NCBI GenBank assembly: GCA_028683385.1
Contig: JAQUIJ010000012.1
Span: forward strand, 124,001-188,000
Direction: 5' to 3'
Length of the DNA stretch: 64,000 nucleotides
Source of the DNA: Prolixibacteraceae bacterium
GTDB taxonomy: Bacteria; Bacteroidota; Bacteroidia; Bacteroidales; Prolixibacteraceae
The notes below the pieces were generated by a model. That model saw nothing but the letters and a program-made list of their open reading frames with translations, was not told the origin of the DNA and searched no databases. Positions 34,709 through 43,973 of the stretch are shown here, piece after piece (positions within the stretch are counted from its first letter, which is position 1; each line of letters begins with the position of its first letter). The position numbers and the translations under genes were made by a program.

Positions 34709-35662
34709 TCACTTTTTGCCAATCAGCGGAACCAACGACCTGACGAAATCCATATCCAGCGATTCTTCGAACCGGGCTTCGTGGTAGCTGATACTGTTTG
34801 CTTTCAACCATTCTTTGGATCTTTGTTCAAGGAAATTTTTATTGGTGATCATCCTGAAAGTGATGAACTGAATGTCGGATTTGGGTTTCGATTTGTCCCA
34901 ATAGGCCGGGTTCACTTTCATGATCTTGGGAAATCCCTCCATGGTACCTACCCTCGAAATCATCCCACTCATGGTGGCAGGTTTGTTCCAGTCTGTAGGA
35001 GGAACATTAGCCCATTCTCCATCAAGCATTTCCAGAGTCATTTTTCGCTGAATCTCATCCTTATTTCTCTTGTTTTCAGCAAAAACCACATCGAAAGCTT
35101 CTTTCACAGTAACCGGAAGCCAATAATTGGGCCGACTTGGGTCGTACAAGACAAAGCATTCGCCGTCGTAAACATCGATCCCGGGGGCAATGGTTTCTTT
35201 TTTTTCAGGAACACCAAAAAAATCGGGCTTTCGCGAGAAGCCACTTGTCCATCCCGGCTGTATCGTGTTAATATAAATTGACCATTCAGGAGGTTCGATC
35301 AATCCGCGAACTTCCCTTCCATCTTTCAACCGGTACCAGGCGGCAAATTCAAAGCTAATCCGGGCTGGCACCCCATAAACACCTTCGTATTGACAGGCAA
35401 TAGAGTTGTAAATCCGGACTCTGCCGTCGAAACCTTTCAATTCACTTAAAACAGGATTATTTCGTACAAGAATCACCAGTTCGGTAATTTTCTGGAAATT
35501 GGCGGCCACCTCTGCTTTGGTGAATCCACATTCAGTACTGGCGTAATCTGTGCGTTTCAGGATTTCAAACGTACCCGGATGATCAAGAATCAAGGGAAGT
35601 TCCTGGGCTTTGGAACCAACCGCAAAAACCAGAATGGACAGAATAATCAGGACAGATTTCAT
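34709..35662 (-). CDS. Exported protein of unknown function
   Basis: A 317-residue protein with signal peptide MKSVLIILSILVFAVGSKAQ. The remainder is mixed alpha/beta, with WYRLKDGREVRGLIEPPEWS and several aromatic residues but no recognisable catalytic or binding motif. It is 24 bp upstream of the 800-residue protein gene and 35 bp downstream of the MORN-repeat gene on the same strand, so it belongs to the same exported-protein cluster. Function unknown. Confidence 0.65.
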   Translation of the reverse strand: MKSVLIILSILVFAVGSKAQELPLILDHPGTFEILKRTDYASTECGFTKAEVAANFQKITELVILVRNNPVLSELKGFDGRVRIYNSIACQYEGVYGVPARISFEFAAWYRLKDGREVRGLIEPPEWSIYINTIQPGWTSGFSRKPDFFGVPEKKETIAPGIDVYDGECFVLYDPSRPNYWLPVTVKEAFDVVFAENKRNKDEIQRKMTLEMLDGEWANVPPTDWNKPATMSGMISRVGTMEGFPKIMKVNPAYWDKSKPKSDIQFITFRMITNKNFLEQRSKEWLKANSISYHEARFEESLDMDFVRSLVPLIGKK

Positions 35663-35697
35663 AGCTATATCAATTGAATATATTTTTCAGTAAGGTA

Positions 35698-36300
35698 TTA
35701 ATACTGTGATTCTCCATTGATGCTGCAGTGTTTTTTACCGGTTTTTTCTTCGTACCAATAGTGAATACTTTGTCCTGGTTTATCTTCCCAGATAACACGG
35801 CCTTGATCGTCGTATGAAATCGAATACACCAGCTCTCCCTGAGAGTAGGTGGTTTGGTTTTTGAGTTGACCGCTTTTCGAAAAGCTTTTTGTCTGTCCGG
35901 TAAATTTAGGAGCCTGTCCGGTAAAGTTGCTTTCACTTTTTAGCGCACCATCTTCATAGTATTCTTTAGAAAGGCCACTGACATCGCCCTCGGGCTTCAT
36001 ATTTCCTTCTGTTTTTACCTGCCCGTTTTCGTAATAGGTTTTCAGGTATCCGTTAGGTTCTCCATCTTTGAAGTACTGATCGGAAACTAATTTCCCGGTT
36101 GTATTATAGAATTTATACGACCCTTCGATTTTACCATCCTTCATGGTATATTCCTTGCAAACCTTACCATTGGGATAATACTCCTTTTTTGGCCCATTTA
36201 AAGGATCATCCTGAAGAGAAGACAATTGCTCGGCCCATACCGACGAATTGCTTGTGCAGTCAATGATCAGCACCGAAATAATAATCAAAAGAGTTCTCAT
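35698..36300 (-). CDS. MORN-repeat (YwqK-type) exported protein
   Basis: A 200-residue protein with an N-terminal signal (MRTLLIIISVLIIDCTSNSS, a possible lipobox IIDC). At least five repeats of the MORN_2 type follow with spacing near 23 residues: EYYPNGKVCKEYTMKDG, FYNTTGKLVSDQYFKDGEPN, TYYENGQVKTEGN, EYYEDGALKSESNF and SFSKSGQLKNQTTY. These beta-hairpin repeats are widespread in Bacteroidota proteins, sometimes annotated as YwqK antitoxins, but a toxin partner is not visible. It is part of the exported-protein cluster; probable role is a binding or structural module. Confidence 0.82.
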   Translation of the reverse strand: MRTLLIIISVLIIDCTSNSSVWAEQLSSLQDDPLNGPKKEYYPNGKVCKEYTMKDGKIEGSYKFYNTTGKLVSDQYFKDGEPNGYLKTYYENGQVKTEGNMKPEGDVSGLSKEYYEDGALKSESNFTGQAPKFTGQTKSFSKSGQLKNQTTYSQGELVYSISYDDQGRVIWEDKPGQSIHYWYEEKTGKKHCSINGESQY

Positions 36301-36397
36301 TGTTTTACTGTTTTTCGATTTGCGAAATTGGTTGGGTTATTTTGCAATAGCCGACACCAGCGTATTTTTAATGAGTCGTTTAAACAGTTAGTCTAAC

Positions 36398-37543
36398 TTA
36401 TTTTTCTTTTCTGTTCAAGGTAAAATCAATCGTAATGGTTTGATTTTCATCGGTGATCGGATCTTTTACTTTTTTTGTATCCTTTTGCTGAAGAACTTTA
36501 TCCGTAGTTTTACCATTATATGGCCCAAAAATTACCTTTAACGGAACCCTGATATCTCTGGGAAATCTGTTGGTTTCTTCGGGTTCATTGTCGCAGGTTC
36601 CTTCTGCTTTCCTCGTGAGAATTTCTTCGCCTTGTACCGGAAGTGAAGTCCCTTTTGCCTTGAGCACATATTGTCCGTTTTCAAAAAATTCGAGTTCGAT
36701 CCGGGTGTCGTCCTGCTTTTTTCCTTTAAACATGCTGTCGTGTGAAATGCCTTGACCTTTTATCTTCATCGAACTTTTCTTTGTTGTAACAAGTCCGCCT
36801 TCACGCCCCGATTCACATTTATGACAGCCGTCTTCAATTGTTATTTTAGAGACTTCATCGGAATAAAATGTCATGCTTCCATCTGTACACGGAATGCCTT
36901 TTCGTACCAGCTTCCACTCGCTGAACGTATGATTGTTAATTACCTCTTCCTTTCGGTACTGCTGATCCATCTGATTGCAGAAAACACTATATTCTTCCAC
37001 ATTGGTTGAATCGAGGTCTGAACTGATGGTTATCGAAACCGGGCCTGCGAAGGCACAAATTTCATATTTTGATAGTTTGTCAATCAGTTGTTTGGACATT
37101 TCATTCACACCCGATTTAATTCCCTGATAGTCCATTGTAGCCCAAGTGTATCCGGCATCGGCAATGCAATTTACATTCTTCCGTTCAAGGCAAATTGCCC
37201 GTACCATTATTTTCCTGCCTTCGAAGGTTTTCAGGCTCAATTTCACGAAATAGTCCCAATTCATGTCTTTACCAATGTCTAGCAGTTCCTGTTGATTTTC
37301 ACCACCTAAAAGTTGGTTTAATCTTTCTCTTGACAACCTCGTCCGTATTCCGCTATGCTTGGTGATTTTTGCACAAGGGAAGGCATCTTTCAGGTAGCTT
37401 TCCATCACCGTTTCATACGAATCGGTGTATTTTACAGCAGTATCTCCTGCCGCAACACAAACTATCAGGAAGTTTGGCTCAATGCTTTTAGCTGATAAAG
37501 AACAGACTAACAACACCATTGCAATCAGATAGATTTGTTTCAT
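36398..37543 (-). CDS. Exported protein of unknown function
   Basis: A 381-residue protein with signal peptide MKQIYLIAMVLLVCSLSAKS. The first 170 residues after it (FLIVCVAAGDTAVKYTDSYE, LGGENQQELLDIGKDMNWDY) resemble periplasmic alpha/beta domains that bind other envelope proteins; the rest is beta-rich with several cysteines (GCHKCESG, TCDNE) likely to form disulfides. Its start overlaps the stop of the LRR gene by 4 bp (ATGA), which indicates translational coupling. No family recognised. Confidence 0.68.
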   Translation of the reverse strand: MKQIYLIAMVLLVCSLSAKSIEPNFLIVCVAAGDTAVKYTDSYETVMESYLKDAFPCAKITKHSGIRTRLSRERLNQLLGGENQQELLDIGKDMNWDYFVKLSLKTFEGRKIMVRAICLERKNVNCIADAGYTWATMDYQGIKSGVNEMSKQLIDKLSKYEICAFAGPVSITISSDLDSTNVEEYSVFCNQMDQQYRKEEVINNHTFSEWKLVRKGIPCTDGSMTFYSDEVSKITIEDGCHKCESGREGGLVTTKKSSMKIKGQGISHDSMFKGKKQDDTRIELEFFENGQYVLKAKGTSLPVQGEEILTRKAEGTCDNEPEETNRFPRDIRVPLKVIFGPYNGKTTDKVLQQKDTKKVKDPITDENQTITIDFTLNRKEK

Positions 37544-38445
37544 TCTGATATAATTTTACAGTTAGGTAGTAGTTTCCCGATTTTGCTGATTTCATCAGCA
37601 CTAATTTGTGTTTTGGCTATTCCAAGTTCGCTTAGTTTTTTCAACGGGCTTATTTCTCCAATGATTGACGGGAGTGGATTTATATCTACATATAAAGTTT
37701 GTAACCCGGTCAGGTTTGAAAATGAGGAAGGAAGCTGATTAATATTATCATTAAAAAGCCCGACATGGATCAATTTACCAAAATTCCCTAGTCGTTCAGG
37801 AAGGACAGAAACCGAGCTGCCAAAGTTGATAATGTAAAGTTCCTCTAATGGATAATCCGCTGCATTTTTCAGAATTTTCTCCAGATCGACAGCTGTGCCT
37901 TTTGTATCGCTGGTAACAATCAATGTTGTGATCCCTTTAAACATCGTCATTTGGTCAATGATCAGATTTATTTGCGGCCACGACAAGTTGAGAACCAGAG
38001 TTGGAATGGATTCGAGCCACTCGTTGTTTTTAATCGCTGGATTTTCGTCTTCCTTGTATTCCTCCACAATTTCTTCGCGCAACGGTTCGTCCAAATCCCA
38101 TTTGCCTTTGCCACCTTCCTTAACGATTTTCATCATCTGGTTCCACAATTTGTTACTGTAATCATCGTTTTCCTGCTGAATTTTGGCTGCTTCTTCAGGT
38201 TTTATGCCTTCACTCCCCGGTGGCAGGGTTTGTGGTTTGCCTTGCCGAAGGGCTGAAGTCAATTTGGCTGCCAGTTCCTGAATTTTTACATTGGCTGCTT
38301 TCGCGGCTACCGGATCGCTCCAATTGGTAGTTTTCCGAATAGCAGACATTTGGGCGCGAATGGAAGCTGCATCATTGCCTGCATTTTGGGTAATACCAGA
38401 TAAACAAATCACCAAAAACAGAAAAAGGATTTGGATTTTTTTCAT
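37540..38445 (-). CDS. Exported leucine-rich-repeat protein
   Basis: A 301-residue protein with signal peptide MKKIQILFLFLVICLSGITQ. A helical N-terminal half (about 25-150) precedes five or six leucine-rich repeats from about 155 on: LEELYIINFGSSVSVLPERL-type units with the LxxLxLxxNxLxxLP pattern (GKLIHVGLFNDNINQLPSSF, LTGLQTLYVDINPLPSIIGE, LKKLSELGIAKTQISADEIS). LRRs usually bind other proteins. It overlaps the next gene by 4 bp and sits in the exported-protein cluster, so a partner is likely encoded there. Confidence 0.82.
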   Translation of the reverse strand: MKKIQILFLFLVICLSGITQNAGNDAASIRAQMSAIRKTTNWSDPVAAKAANVKIQELAAKLTSALRQGKPQTLPPGSEGIKPEEAAKIQQENDDYSNKLWNQMMKIVKEGGKGKWDLDEPLREEIVEEYKEDENPAIKNNEWLESIPTLVLNLSWPQINLIIDQMTMFKGITTLIVTSDTKGTAVDLEKILKNAADYPLEELYIINFGSSVSVLPERLGNFGKLIHVGLFNDNINQLPSSFSNLTGLQTLYVDINPLPSIIGEISPLKKLSELGIAKTQISADEISKIGKLLPNCKIISE

Positions 38446-38484
38446 TGTGATTGGTTCTAAAACTTGTTTTATAATGGAACTATC

Positions 38485-39519
38485 TCATTCTGCGCCGATA
38501 TATACATATTTCGGACTGATGTGGTTGTAACGGTAAACATCGCTTAATTTGCTAAGATATGCCTCGATTTGCTGAAGTCCCATCATTCCGGGTTCGGAAC
38601 TGAGATCAACGCCGGTTTGTGCGGCGCTGACCTGATTGGTCAGCTTTTCAAGCCGGTAATAAGGAGTAAGAGATGCCTGAATGAAACTTTTGTATTTCGA
38701 CAAAATGTCCAGATACTTTGGGCTTTGCAGGTTGCAATAACTAATCTGGAGATTCCTGATCGAATTACTTAACGACTTTATTGCATCATCATTCTGCCTG
38801 TTCTCTTTCTTATATTCTTCATTCAGTTTGGCCTCCAGTTCATCTATTTGCGTTAGCAGGGCCTGAGCATTTTCGTCTTTCTCCAGATCCTCAAATTGCT
38901 TCATGTATTTCATCGATTGGGCTCCAAGGCTGTCGGCCAGTTGCTTTTGTTTTTGCACCAGTTTAAAATCTTTCATATCGGCAGCAGTTTTTTGCTGATA
39001 AGCTTTCGGGTCGGCCATCACTTCGGCTTTCTTTTCCGTAGCATAAGCTTCGGTCCAGGACGTTTTTCCGGCTTTATCCATTTTTTTCAGGTTTTCGACT
39101 TCGCCCATCGAAATGTTCATACTTTGTTGCATCATCTGATCGGCCAGCGCTTTTTTCTGTTCTTTGTAAGCCTTCGCCTGATCGCCGGTAGCTCCCTTGC
39201 TCTGCTTTTCCAATGCCATCATCTGCTGCATCAATTCGGGCGACACTCCCGTGCGTGCCATGGCATTTTGCTGCATCTTACTTTTATTCCGGTCTACTTT
39301 ATTTTCGATCTCATCTTTTCGACGTGAGATCTCCTCCTGCAACTGGTCGTGCACTTCCCCGACCCTCTTTATAAAACCAGACTTAGCATCATTTTCACCC
39401 TCGGCACAAATGCCCCCGGGGGGACTTGGTAATAAACCGATGAAGGCTTCGGGCATGGTTTGAGCCTTAGCGACAAATACAACTAAAATAAAAATGAATA
39501 CGGCAAGAATTGTTTTCAT
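38485..39519 (-). CDS. Exported coiled-coil protein of unknown function
   Basis: From ATG 39519 the product has 344 residues with a clear signal peptide (MKTILAVFIFILVVFVAKAQ); an upstream in-frame ATG at 39552 gives a poor N-terminus. Nearly the whole mature part is helical and charged: EVHDQLQEEISRRKDEIENK, AKAYKEQKKALADQMMQQSM, DLEKDENAQALLTQIDELEA. Heptad-like spacing suggests long coiled coils in the periplasm. It lies 39 bp upstream of the LRR gene and 144 bp downstream of the OmpA-type gene. No family recognised; a spacer or scaffold role is plausible. Confidence 0.68.
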   Translation of the reverse strand: MKTILAVFIFILVVFVAKAQTMPEAFIGLLPSPPGGICAEGENDAKSGFIKRVGEVHDQLQEEISRRKDEIENKVDRNKSKMQQNAMARTGVSPELMQQMMALEKQSKGATGDQAKAYKEQKKALADQMMQQSMNISMGEVENLKKMDKAGKTSWTEAYATEKKAEVMADPKAYQQKTAADMKDFKLVQKQKQLADSLGAQSMKYMKQFEDLEKDENAQALLTQIDELEAKLNEEYKKENRQNDDAIKSLSNSIRNLQISYCNLQSPKYLDILSKYKSFIQASLTPYYRLEKLTNQVSAAQTGVDLSSEPGMMGLQQIEAYLSKLSDVYRYNHISPKYVYIGAE

Positions 39520-39622
39520 AATCAATTTATTTAAATGAGGTAAAGTCCACATACGATCAGATTTAACCTGGCAATATTTTCAGCAAAGGATCTTAGTGTT
39601 TGAGATACTTGTGTGCGAAGTG

Positions 39623-39650
39623 GGCAGACTCCTGACTTTGGGAGCCTGCC
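39623..39650 (-). terminator. Hairpin between the OmpA-type gene and the coiled-coil gene
   Basis: GGCAG-A-CTCC (39623-39632) pairs with GGAG-C-CTGCC (39641-39650), one mismatch. On the minus strand no U tract follows it, so it may be a processing or attenuation hairpin rather than a full terminator. Confidence 0.4.
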
Positions 39651-39663
39651 TATTTGAAAAAAA

Positions 39664-40911
39664 TTACTGTTTGATGAATTCCACCCTTCGGTTAAGCGCT
39701 TTATTGGAAGGAGTGTCGTTTGGCGCCACCGGCTGGGTTTCTCCCATACCATCGGTAAACAGCCTGTCTGCATTCACTCCAAATGTTTTGGCAAGTTCGG
39801 CTTTTACTGATGCAGCGCGACGTTTCGAAAGATCGAGGTTTGCTGCATCCTGTCCGTCAGAATCAGTGTGACCAACAATTTTTACATTAACATCAGGCAC
39901 TTCATTCAATATTTTGGCAATATCGTTTAAAGTTCCATAAGATTCGGGTTTTACTACATCCTTGTTTACATCGAAATAAATTCCGTAGGTAACTAGTTTG
40001 CCTTCTGTTAACAACTTGTTCCTGGTATCGGGCGAAGCAGTGGTAATTTTTATATTACTGACATAAGAAGCGCACGAAGCTCCTCTGTACAGCATGAATC
40101 CAAATCGGGTAAACTTACTGTTGTCATAAAGGTTTGTGGGCATATCCAACACCTTTGCTCCTTTATGATATATGCGTACTCGCCGGTTTTGTACCCAAAC
40201 AATTATATGATTTACCTTCTCTTCTTCAACCGGGTTTAAAGTCGAATTTCCACTAATTCTTGGACTTCCGGACTTTATCCCATATGATTCCCATCCTGTT
40301 TTTGCGATATTGATGATCAGTCCGGTTTGGCTTGCGTAAGGATCACTCATTTCTTTATACCCGTTTTCGCCATAAATTGCAAGGCCAACAGCATATCGTG
40401 GAGCGCCTTTTTTAGGAACGACATCAAATTCAACTATGAAATTTTTAGGGAATTCTATTTCCTTTAAAAACCACCAATTACCTTCGGTAGCATTCAGATT
40501 GAGCCAGTTGCCGGGGGCAATACTTAGTGTGTTCACCTCTCCTGATTTGTTGGTGGTCCAAAGTGCCGGAAAATCACCCACAGCGTCCTGGCTGAAATCT
40601 TCATACAAAAGGACTTTGTCGCCTGGAACAAAATCGTAATTCGAAAAAGCTTTCAATGATTGCTTTGAATCTTGATTGCTGGTTTGTGACTGATCGACAG
40701 CAGTGCTGTCCTGCCCATCTTTTTTCTTTTTAAACAGGTCTTTTACCCCATTTTCAACTTTATCCAGTCCTTTGTTAATACCTTGATCAACGTTTTTGTT
40801 TGTTCTGTTGTTGGTCTGTCGTTTTAATTTATCTTTTAAATTGATTTGGGCATCAACGTTGATAAATCCCAGACAAAAAATAAATACGATAAATAATTTT
40901 ACAGTTTTCAT
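39664..40911 (-). CDS. OmpA-family peptidoglycan-binding protein
   Basis: From ATG 40911 there are 415 residues with signal peptide MKTVKLFIVFIFCLGFINVD; an ATG 69 bp upstream would bury it. Residues about 20-100 are a charged low-complexity linker (LKRQTNNRTNKNVDQGINKG); about 105-300 form a lectin-like beta-sandwich (VLLYEDFSQDAVGDFPALWT, KNFIVEFDVVPKKGAPRYAV, NHIIVWVQNRRVRIYHKGAK). The last 110 residues are an OmpA C-terminal domain with IVGHTDSDGQDAANLDLSKR (Asp and Arg for diaminopimelate binding). It should tether an outer-membrane assembly to the cell wall, and heads the exported-protein cluster. Confidence 0.9.
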   Translation of the reverse strand: MKTVKLFIVFIFCLGFINVDAQINLKDKLKRQTNNRTNKNVDQGINKGLDKVENGVKDLFKKKKDGQDSTAVDQSQTSNQDSKQSLKAFSNYDFVPGDKVLLYEDFSQDAVGDFPALWTTNKSGEVNTLSIAPGNWLNLNATEGNWWFLKEIEFPKNFIVEFDVVPKKGAPRYAVGLAIYGENGYKEMSDPYASQTGLIINIAKTGWESYGIKSGSPRISGNSTLNPVEEEKVNHIIVWVQNRRVRIYHKGAKVLDMPTNLYDNSKFTRFGFMLYRGASCASYVSNIKITTASPDTRNKLLTEGKLVTYGIYFDVNKDVVKPESYGTLNDIAKILNEVPDVNVKIVGHTDSDGQDAANLDLSKRRAASVKAELAKTFGVNADRLFTDGMGETQPVAPNDTPSNKALNRRVEFIKQ

Positions 40912-41276
40912 ACTATTGATTTTATGGTTTTTAAGATAACAATTCTTATCCCGGAATAAACTCATAATCACTTGCATCAAAACTACACGTTCTCTGTCTA
41001 TTTAAATTTTCATATTAAAGTTAGTGAACTTTAACATTCCATTCATTTCATATTCAATATATTTTCAAGTAATTTTTTGCAGTCGTAAAAGCCTGATATT
41101 ATCCGAAGTAGCTTATTTGTAGAATGGATACCAACAATCAGTTTTTAATTGAAGTATAATAAAAAAATCTGGCGATTCGGTAACGCGTTGTGTAGTCGAA
41201 AATCAATCGTAGAGTTGATGTATAAATCCTGAAATGTTGTAGGTTACAGGTTAAAATTCGAAAGAGTTTTGCGGAA
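40912..41276. other. Gene-free 365 bp region
   Basis: AT-rich DNA upstream of the OmpA-type gene and downstream of the permease gene. I see no ORF of note, RNA gene, strong hairpin or convincing TAnnTTTG promoter in it, though the promoter of the minus-strand exported-protein cluster must lie at its left end. Confidence 0.5.
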
Positions 41277-42512
41277 TTATTTCACAGGACCATTCAGGTA
41301 TTTCCCTGAGATAAACCGAATGGGATACCAGGCTGCCAAAAAGCCAATGCCTGTAACAAGTAGAAAAATAGCCAGCAGATCGCTAATCCGGATCTCGACC
41401 GGATAACTTGAGAATATGAATGAGCCATCGTTCCCGGGGATTTTAAGGATTCCGAATTCCATCTGAATCCAACAGATCAGAATGCCAAGAATTAGTCCCA
41501 AAGTAGCTCCGGCCAGCGAAATCATCCATCCCTCGAAAAGGAAAATGGTGCGAACCAGTTTCTGGTTGGCTCCCATGCTTTGAAGTATCGCTATGTCGGC
41601 CTTTTTGTCTATTATAAGCATCGAAAGCGATCCCAGGATGTTGAACGAGGCGATAACTAAAATAAAAGCCAGAATAAAGAAAATGGCCCATTTTTCGGAT
41701 TGCATCACCTTGTAAAAAAGTTCGTGTTGTTCGAACTGCGTTTTAACTGCAAACTGATTGCCCAGTATATGCGCTATTTCATCCTTGATAATATCTTCGG
41801 ATGTGTCTTTTGTCAAACCAACTTCAATTGCACTCACACGATTTTCCATCTGGAATAATTCCTGAGCAAAATCAAAAGGAACCAACACGTATTTGGAGTC
41901 AATTTCCTGTTGATTGGCAAATATTCCAGAGGCATAAATGGTGTTGTGGTTAAAGGTGTTTTCTAATGTTGGTCGTCCTTTTGATCCTTTTTGCAGGGTG
42001 TAAATGTGAATTGGATCGGTAAAGCTGAGGCCAACTGAAAGGTAATAGGCAACTCCTTGTCCAACCAATGCAAACGGAACATGATCAGCTTCGAGCAAAA
42101 AACGGCCACTGGTAATGCTGCTGGTATCTAATCTGGAAACCTGGTTGTAATTGGCCGGAACTCCCTTGATTGTGGCGAAGTACTGACGATTGCCATACAT
42201 CAAAAAGGCGTCTTCTTCGATAATTGGAGTAACTGTTGAAATACCTGTAATCTGTTTAATTTTATCGATATCGATTGAATTCAATTCAAACGACTTGCCT
42301 TTAGTAGTGTTGGTAATTTTTATATCAGGATCGAATGTGGAGAAGAGCGATTTGATTGAAAAATCGAGCCCGTTGAAAACCGATAAAATGACCACCAGCG
42401 CAAATGTGCCAACAGTTACCCCCGCAATCGATACTCCGGAAATGATGTTGATTACATTGACCGATTTTTTTGAAATCAGGTAACGACGGGCGATATAGAA
42501 GGCGGTTTTCAA
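41277..42512 (-). CDS. FtsX-like ABC transporter permease (LolC/LolE type)
   Basis: A 411-residue inner-membrane protein. An N-terminal helix (about 20-45, INIISGVSIAGVTVGTFALV) is followed by a large periplasmic domain (about 50-265) and three more helices (about 270-300, 315-345 and 372-402), the 1+3 layout of LolC/LolE and MacB. MKTAFYIARRYLISKKSVNV is a typical start for this family in Bacteroidota. In Lol systems two such permeases and an ATPase release lipoproteins from the inner membrane; no ATPase gene is adjacent. Here it follows rbfA and a methyltransferase gene on the same strand. Confidence 0.88.
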   Translation of the reverse strand: MKTAFYIARRYLISKKSVNVINIISGVSIAGVTVGTFALVVILSVFNGLDFSIKSLFSTFDPDIKITNTTKGKSFELNSIDIDKIKQITGISTVTPIIEEDAFLMYGNRQYFATIKGVPANYNQVSRLDTSSITSGRFLLEADHVPFALVGQGVAYYLSVGLSFTDPIHIYTLQKGSKGRPTLENTFNHNTIYASGIFANQQEIDSKYVLVPFDFAQELFQMENRVSAIEVGLTKDTSEDIIKDEIAHILGNQFAVKTQFEQHELFYKVMQSEKWAIFFILAFILVIASFNILGSLSMLIIDKKADIAILQSMGANQKLVRTIFLFEGWMISLAGATLGLILGILICWIQMEFGILKIPGNDGSFIFSSYPVEIRISDLLAIFLLVTGIGFLAAWYPIRFISGKYLNGPVK

Positions 42513-42582
42513 TATTTACCAATTATCTATTTACAATTTACTATTTCCCTTTTCCAATGACGAGCTACTCTTTTCCAGCCAT

Positions 42583-43404
42583 TTACTTCCAGGCTTTTAC
42601 GATTAATCCGGTTCCGCTTTTGTGTTTCATTCCGAGATCAAAAAAGTTCAGGATGAGGGCAAACGGATAAACGATGAGGTAGTAGAACGGTAAAATTACA
42701 AAGAACAGTTTACTCGCTCCGAGCATCAGAATCGGGTATTTCATCGACAGTTTCCAGGATATTTTGCCTGGGTTACCATACGAATAGCGCGCTTCAATTT
42801 TTGAGAATCCAACCGATTTCAGTTTGGTTTCAATATCTGTAATGTTGTATCCGTCGCGAACGTGTTCGTCAATAAAACCGTGAACACCATCTTCGTGATC
42901 ATGGTCATGCGAGTCGGATCCGCCCTGATCTGATGGAGTTGAAATCAGCAACAATGCACCTTTTCTCATCGAAGCATAAAAATTCCGGAAAACCTGCACA
43001 TCTTCCTCAATGTGCTCCATCACGTCAACTGAAAGGATCAGGTCGTATTTATCCGGTTCCTGAAATTGAGTGAGATCGGCCAGTTCGAACTGTACCCTAT
43101 TTGCCAGTCCTGACTTTTGCATAAATTGGTTGCAATCTTCAATCTGCTCCGGCTTGATATCAACAGCTTTAATGTTTGCCTGAGGAAACCAGCGCGACAT
43201 CCGGTAAGTGTATTGTCCAAAACCCGATCCGGCATCCAGAATAGATTTCACTTCAGGAGTAGAATGGGTACGTTTACGAAGTTCTTTGCGGATATGCCAT
43301 GCCCGAAGCAACAGCAGGTCGAGCAACTGATAAAACAGCTTGCGTAAAAGCGGAGTCTGGTTAAATACTTTTCCCAGTGAGTGTTTAATCGGATCGTATT
43401 GCAT
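42583..43404 (-). CDS. Class I SAM-dependent methyltransferase
   Basis: A 273-residue methyltransferase. Motif I for S-adenosylmethionine is ILDAGSGFGQYTYRMSRWFP (about 57-76), motif II acidic residue in IKAVDIKPEQ, post-I region ANRVQFELADLTQF and motif IV DLILSVDVMEHIEEDVQVFR. The C-terminal 60 residues are hydrophobic (LFFVILPFYYLIVYPFALIL), suggesting membrane association near a lipid-like substrate. A His-rich DSHDHDHEDGVHGF loop at about 168-181 might bind metal or substrate. It lies between rbfA and the LolC/E-like permease; substrate unknown. Confidence 0.87.
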   Translation of the reverse strand: MQYDPIKHSLGKVFNQTPLLRKLFYQLLDLLLLRAWHIRKELRKRTHSTPEVKSILDAGSGFGQYTYRMSRWFPQANIKAVDIKPEQIEDCNQFMQKSGLANRVQFELADLTQFQEPDKYDLILSVDVMEHIEEDVQVFRNFYASMRKGALLLISTPSDQGGSDSHDHDHEDGVHGFIDEHVRDGYNITDIETKLKSVGFSKIEARYSYGNPGKISWKLSMKYPILMLGASKLFFVILPFYYLIVYPFALILNFFDLGMKHKSGTGLIVKAWK

Positions 43405-43478
43405 TTTTTTAGAAAAAAGGAATGAGGAAAAAGGAAAAAGTGATCAGTCGCAGAATCTTGCATTTCTGATCACTGAGA

Positions 43479-43817
43479 CTATTCTTTTAAGAGCCGGTCG
43501 ATGTTATCGATATAATCGAGGCTGTCGTCGATGTGGAAGTCGAGTTGCGGAACTATCCGGAGTTGTTTTCCGACTTTTAGCCCAAGCAGACCTCTTATTT
43601 TTGAAGTGTGCTTTTTAATTTCAAGCAGAACTTCGGCACCTTTTTCCGATGGGAAAATACTCAGGTAAACACGTGCAATCGAAAGATCGGGCGAAATCCT
43701 GACATTGGTAACACTGAGCAGTATCCCGTGAAACAGGTCTTTCCCTTCTTTTTGAAGTATGTCGGCCATGTCTTTTTGAATTAGGCGCGATATTTTATTT
43801 TGACGAGTGGTTTCCAT
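43479..43817 (-). CDS. rbfA: Ribosome-binding factor A
   Basis: A 112-residue KH-fold protein, MBP of the 30S late-assembly pathway. Typical elements are RQNKISRLIQKDMADILQKE, VRISPDLSIARVYLSIFPSE and the C-terminal RIVPQLDFHIDDSLDYIDNI. It helps process and mature 16S rRNA during cold growth. It is first in the run rbfA, methyltransferase, permease (gaps 74 and 70 bp), a combination with the FtsX-like permease that I have seen in other Bacteroidota. Confidence 0.94.
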   Translation of the reverse strand: METTRQNKISRLIQKDMADILQKEGKDLFHGILLSVTNVRISPDLSIARVYLSIFPSEKGAEVLLEIKKHTSKIRGLLGLKVGKQLRIVPQLDFHIDDSLDYIDNIDRLLKE

Positions 43818-43973
43818 CGTATTTGTTTTTAATCGTTAAGGGCTCAAAGGTAATTAAATTTGTTCGAACAAAAGGAAACCCAGTTGGTTCAGGGATTCGA
43901 ATATCATACTACCATCATTCGAATCGTTTATTTTCTTTAAGTTCGCGCTCAGAAATTACTTTAAACTTTTACC

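Noticed and set aside
35698-36300. YwqK-type toxin/antitoxin module
   Set aside because: The MORN protein is exported and no small toxin gene lies next to it; the antitoxin name is only a family label.
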